Position numbers and translations under genes: made by a program. From the NCBI GenBank assembly GCA_030041305.1, contig JASHOC010000153.1, forward strand, positions 1 through 41,259: DNA of 41,259 bases, given 5' to 3'. Below are positions 41,079 through 41,259 of the stretch, piece by piece. The notes below the pieces were generated by a model. It was not told where the DNA came from and did no database searches. It was given only the letters and a program-made list of their open reading frames with translations. The number at the start of each line of letters is the position of its first letter. The stretch's first letter is position 1. The stretch is from Acidobacteriaceae bacterium. Lineage in GTDB: Bacteria > Acidobacteriota > Terriglobia > Terriglobales > Acidobacteriaceae.

Positions 41079-41259
41079 TTAATTCTCCACCCCGAGGAGG
41101 TGGAGCAGGTAGCTGTGGTCCCAGGCGGCCTGTAGGCGCTTGCCATGGATGCCGAGTTTGCAGGTTCGATCTTGCTTGAGCAAGTTGAGGGCGATGCGGT
41201 TGAGCAGGGAGAAGTTTTGCGCCGCATGGCCGACGCGTTTGCGGCTGTGGTCCTCGTTG
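41079..41259 (-). CDS. ISAs1-family transposase, C-terminal part, cut by the window edge
   Basis: The minus strand reads NEDHSRKRVGHAAQNFSLL, NRIALNLLKQDRT and GIHGKRLQAAWDHSYLLHLL before TAA. This matches the end of ISAs1-type (H-repeat) transposases. The segment CAGGGC (41064-41069) just beyond the stop looks like the inner-facing end of the IS, since members of this family begin CAGGG. The rest of the gene lies off the right edge. Confidence 0.8.
   Translation of the reverse strand, partial: NEDHSRKRVGHAAQNFSLLNRIALNLLKQDRTCKLGIHGKRLQAAWDHSYLLHLLGVEN

Overview
The window looks like a high-GC chromosomal segment of an Acidobacteriota-type bacterium (inference from gene content and style: a fused branched-chain 2-oxoacid dehydrogenase E1 alpha-beta chain, Tat-exported GH28, many secreted Acidobacteria-style small proteins, and intergenic repeats of the GGGAACA type). 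It divides into an integrated element (left third) and ordinary chromosome (right two thirds).

Region 1, 462-15379, is a mobile genomic island in the 3' half of a tRNA-Lys(CTT) gene. The intact tRNA (15335-15410, minus strand, CCA encoded) shares a perfect 45-bp direct repeat with 462-506, giving an element of about 14.87 kb. The 3' end of a different tyrosine integrase (1-456) stops 5 bp outside the left repeat, so a second element probably sits in tandem to the left. Inside are a tyrosine integrase (12683-13897) coupled to a CGNR-like zinc-finger protein, an AlpA/Xis-like excisionase, a P4-type D5/SF3 helicase (9733-11148) with an exactly symmetric 86-bp palindrome at its 3' end that could be an origin, two HTH regulators, an HNH nuclease, a zinc-ribbon protein, a Sel1-repeat protein, a frameshifted IS1595-type transposase, several small unknowns, and next to the right end a TIR-like 'SWQSD' protein that resembles antiphage effectors. 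The island also carries what folds as a class II tRNA with anticodon TTA (2365-2448), a predicted ochre suppressor.

Region 2, 15411-19706, holds about 1 kb of non-coding repeats and then a minus-strand operon of three overlapping genes: a two-TM SLATT/DUF4231-like protein, a 61-62 aa protein, and a large MinD/ParA-like ATPase fused through a coiled coil and one TM helix to cysteine-rich Sel1 (Hcp-like) repeats. I know no described system with this arrangement; it is the best candidate here for an undescribed membrane-associated system.

Region 3, 19707-41259, is metabolic and housekeeping: a GH28 glycosidase, L-rhamnose mutarotase and L-lactate permease (pectin/rhamnose use); a site-2 protease upstream of HtrA (envelope quality control); diaminopimelate decarboxylase with a GNAT-like gene; a PfkB kinase; a Bax-inhibitor-1 membrane protein; fused E1 dehydrogenase; two paralogous secreted proteins; MscS channel; DUF255 thioredoxin-domain protein; glutaredoxin; RcnB-like protein; glutathione peroxidase; and the C-terminus of an ISAs1-family transposase at the right edge. 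The spaces between these genes carry five copies of an imperfect-palindrome repeat family (core GTGGCG..../....CGCCAC inside locus-specific outer arms), two of them 118 bp long and almost identical, and a 148-bp repeat shared with the island.
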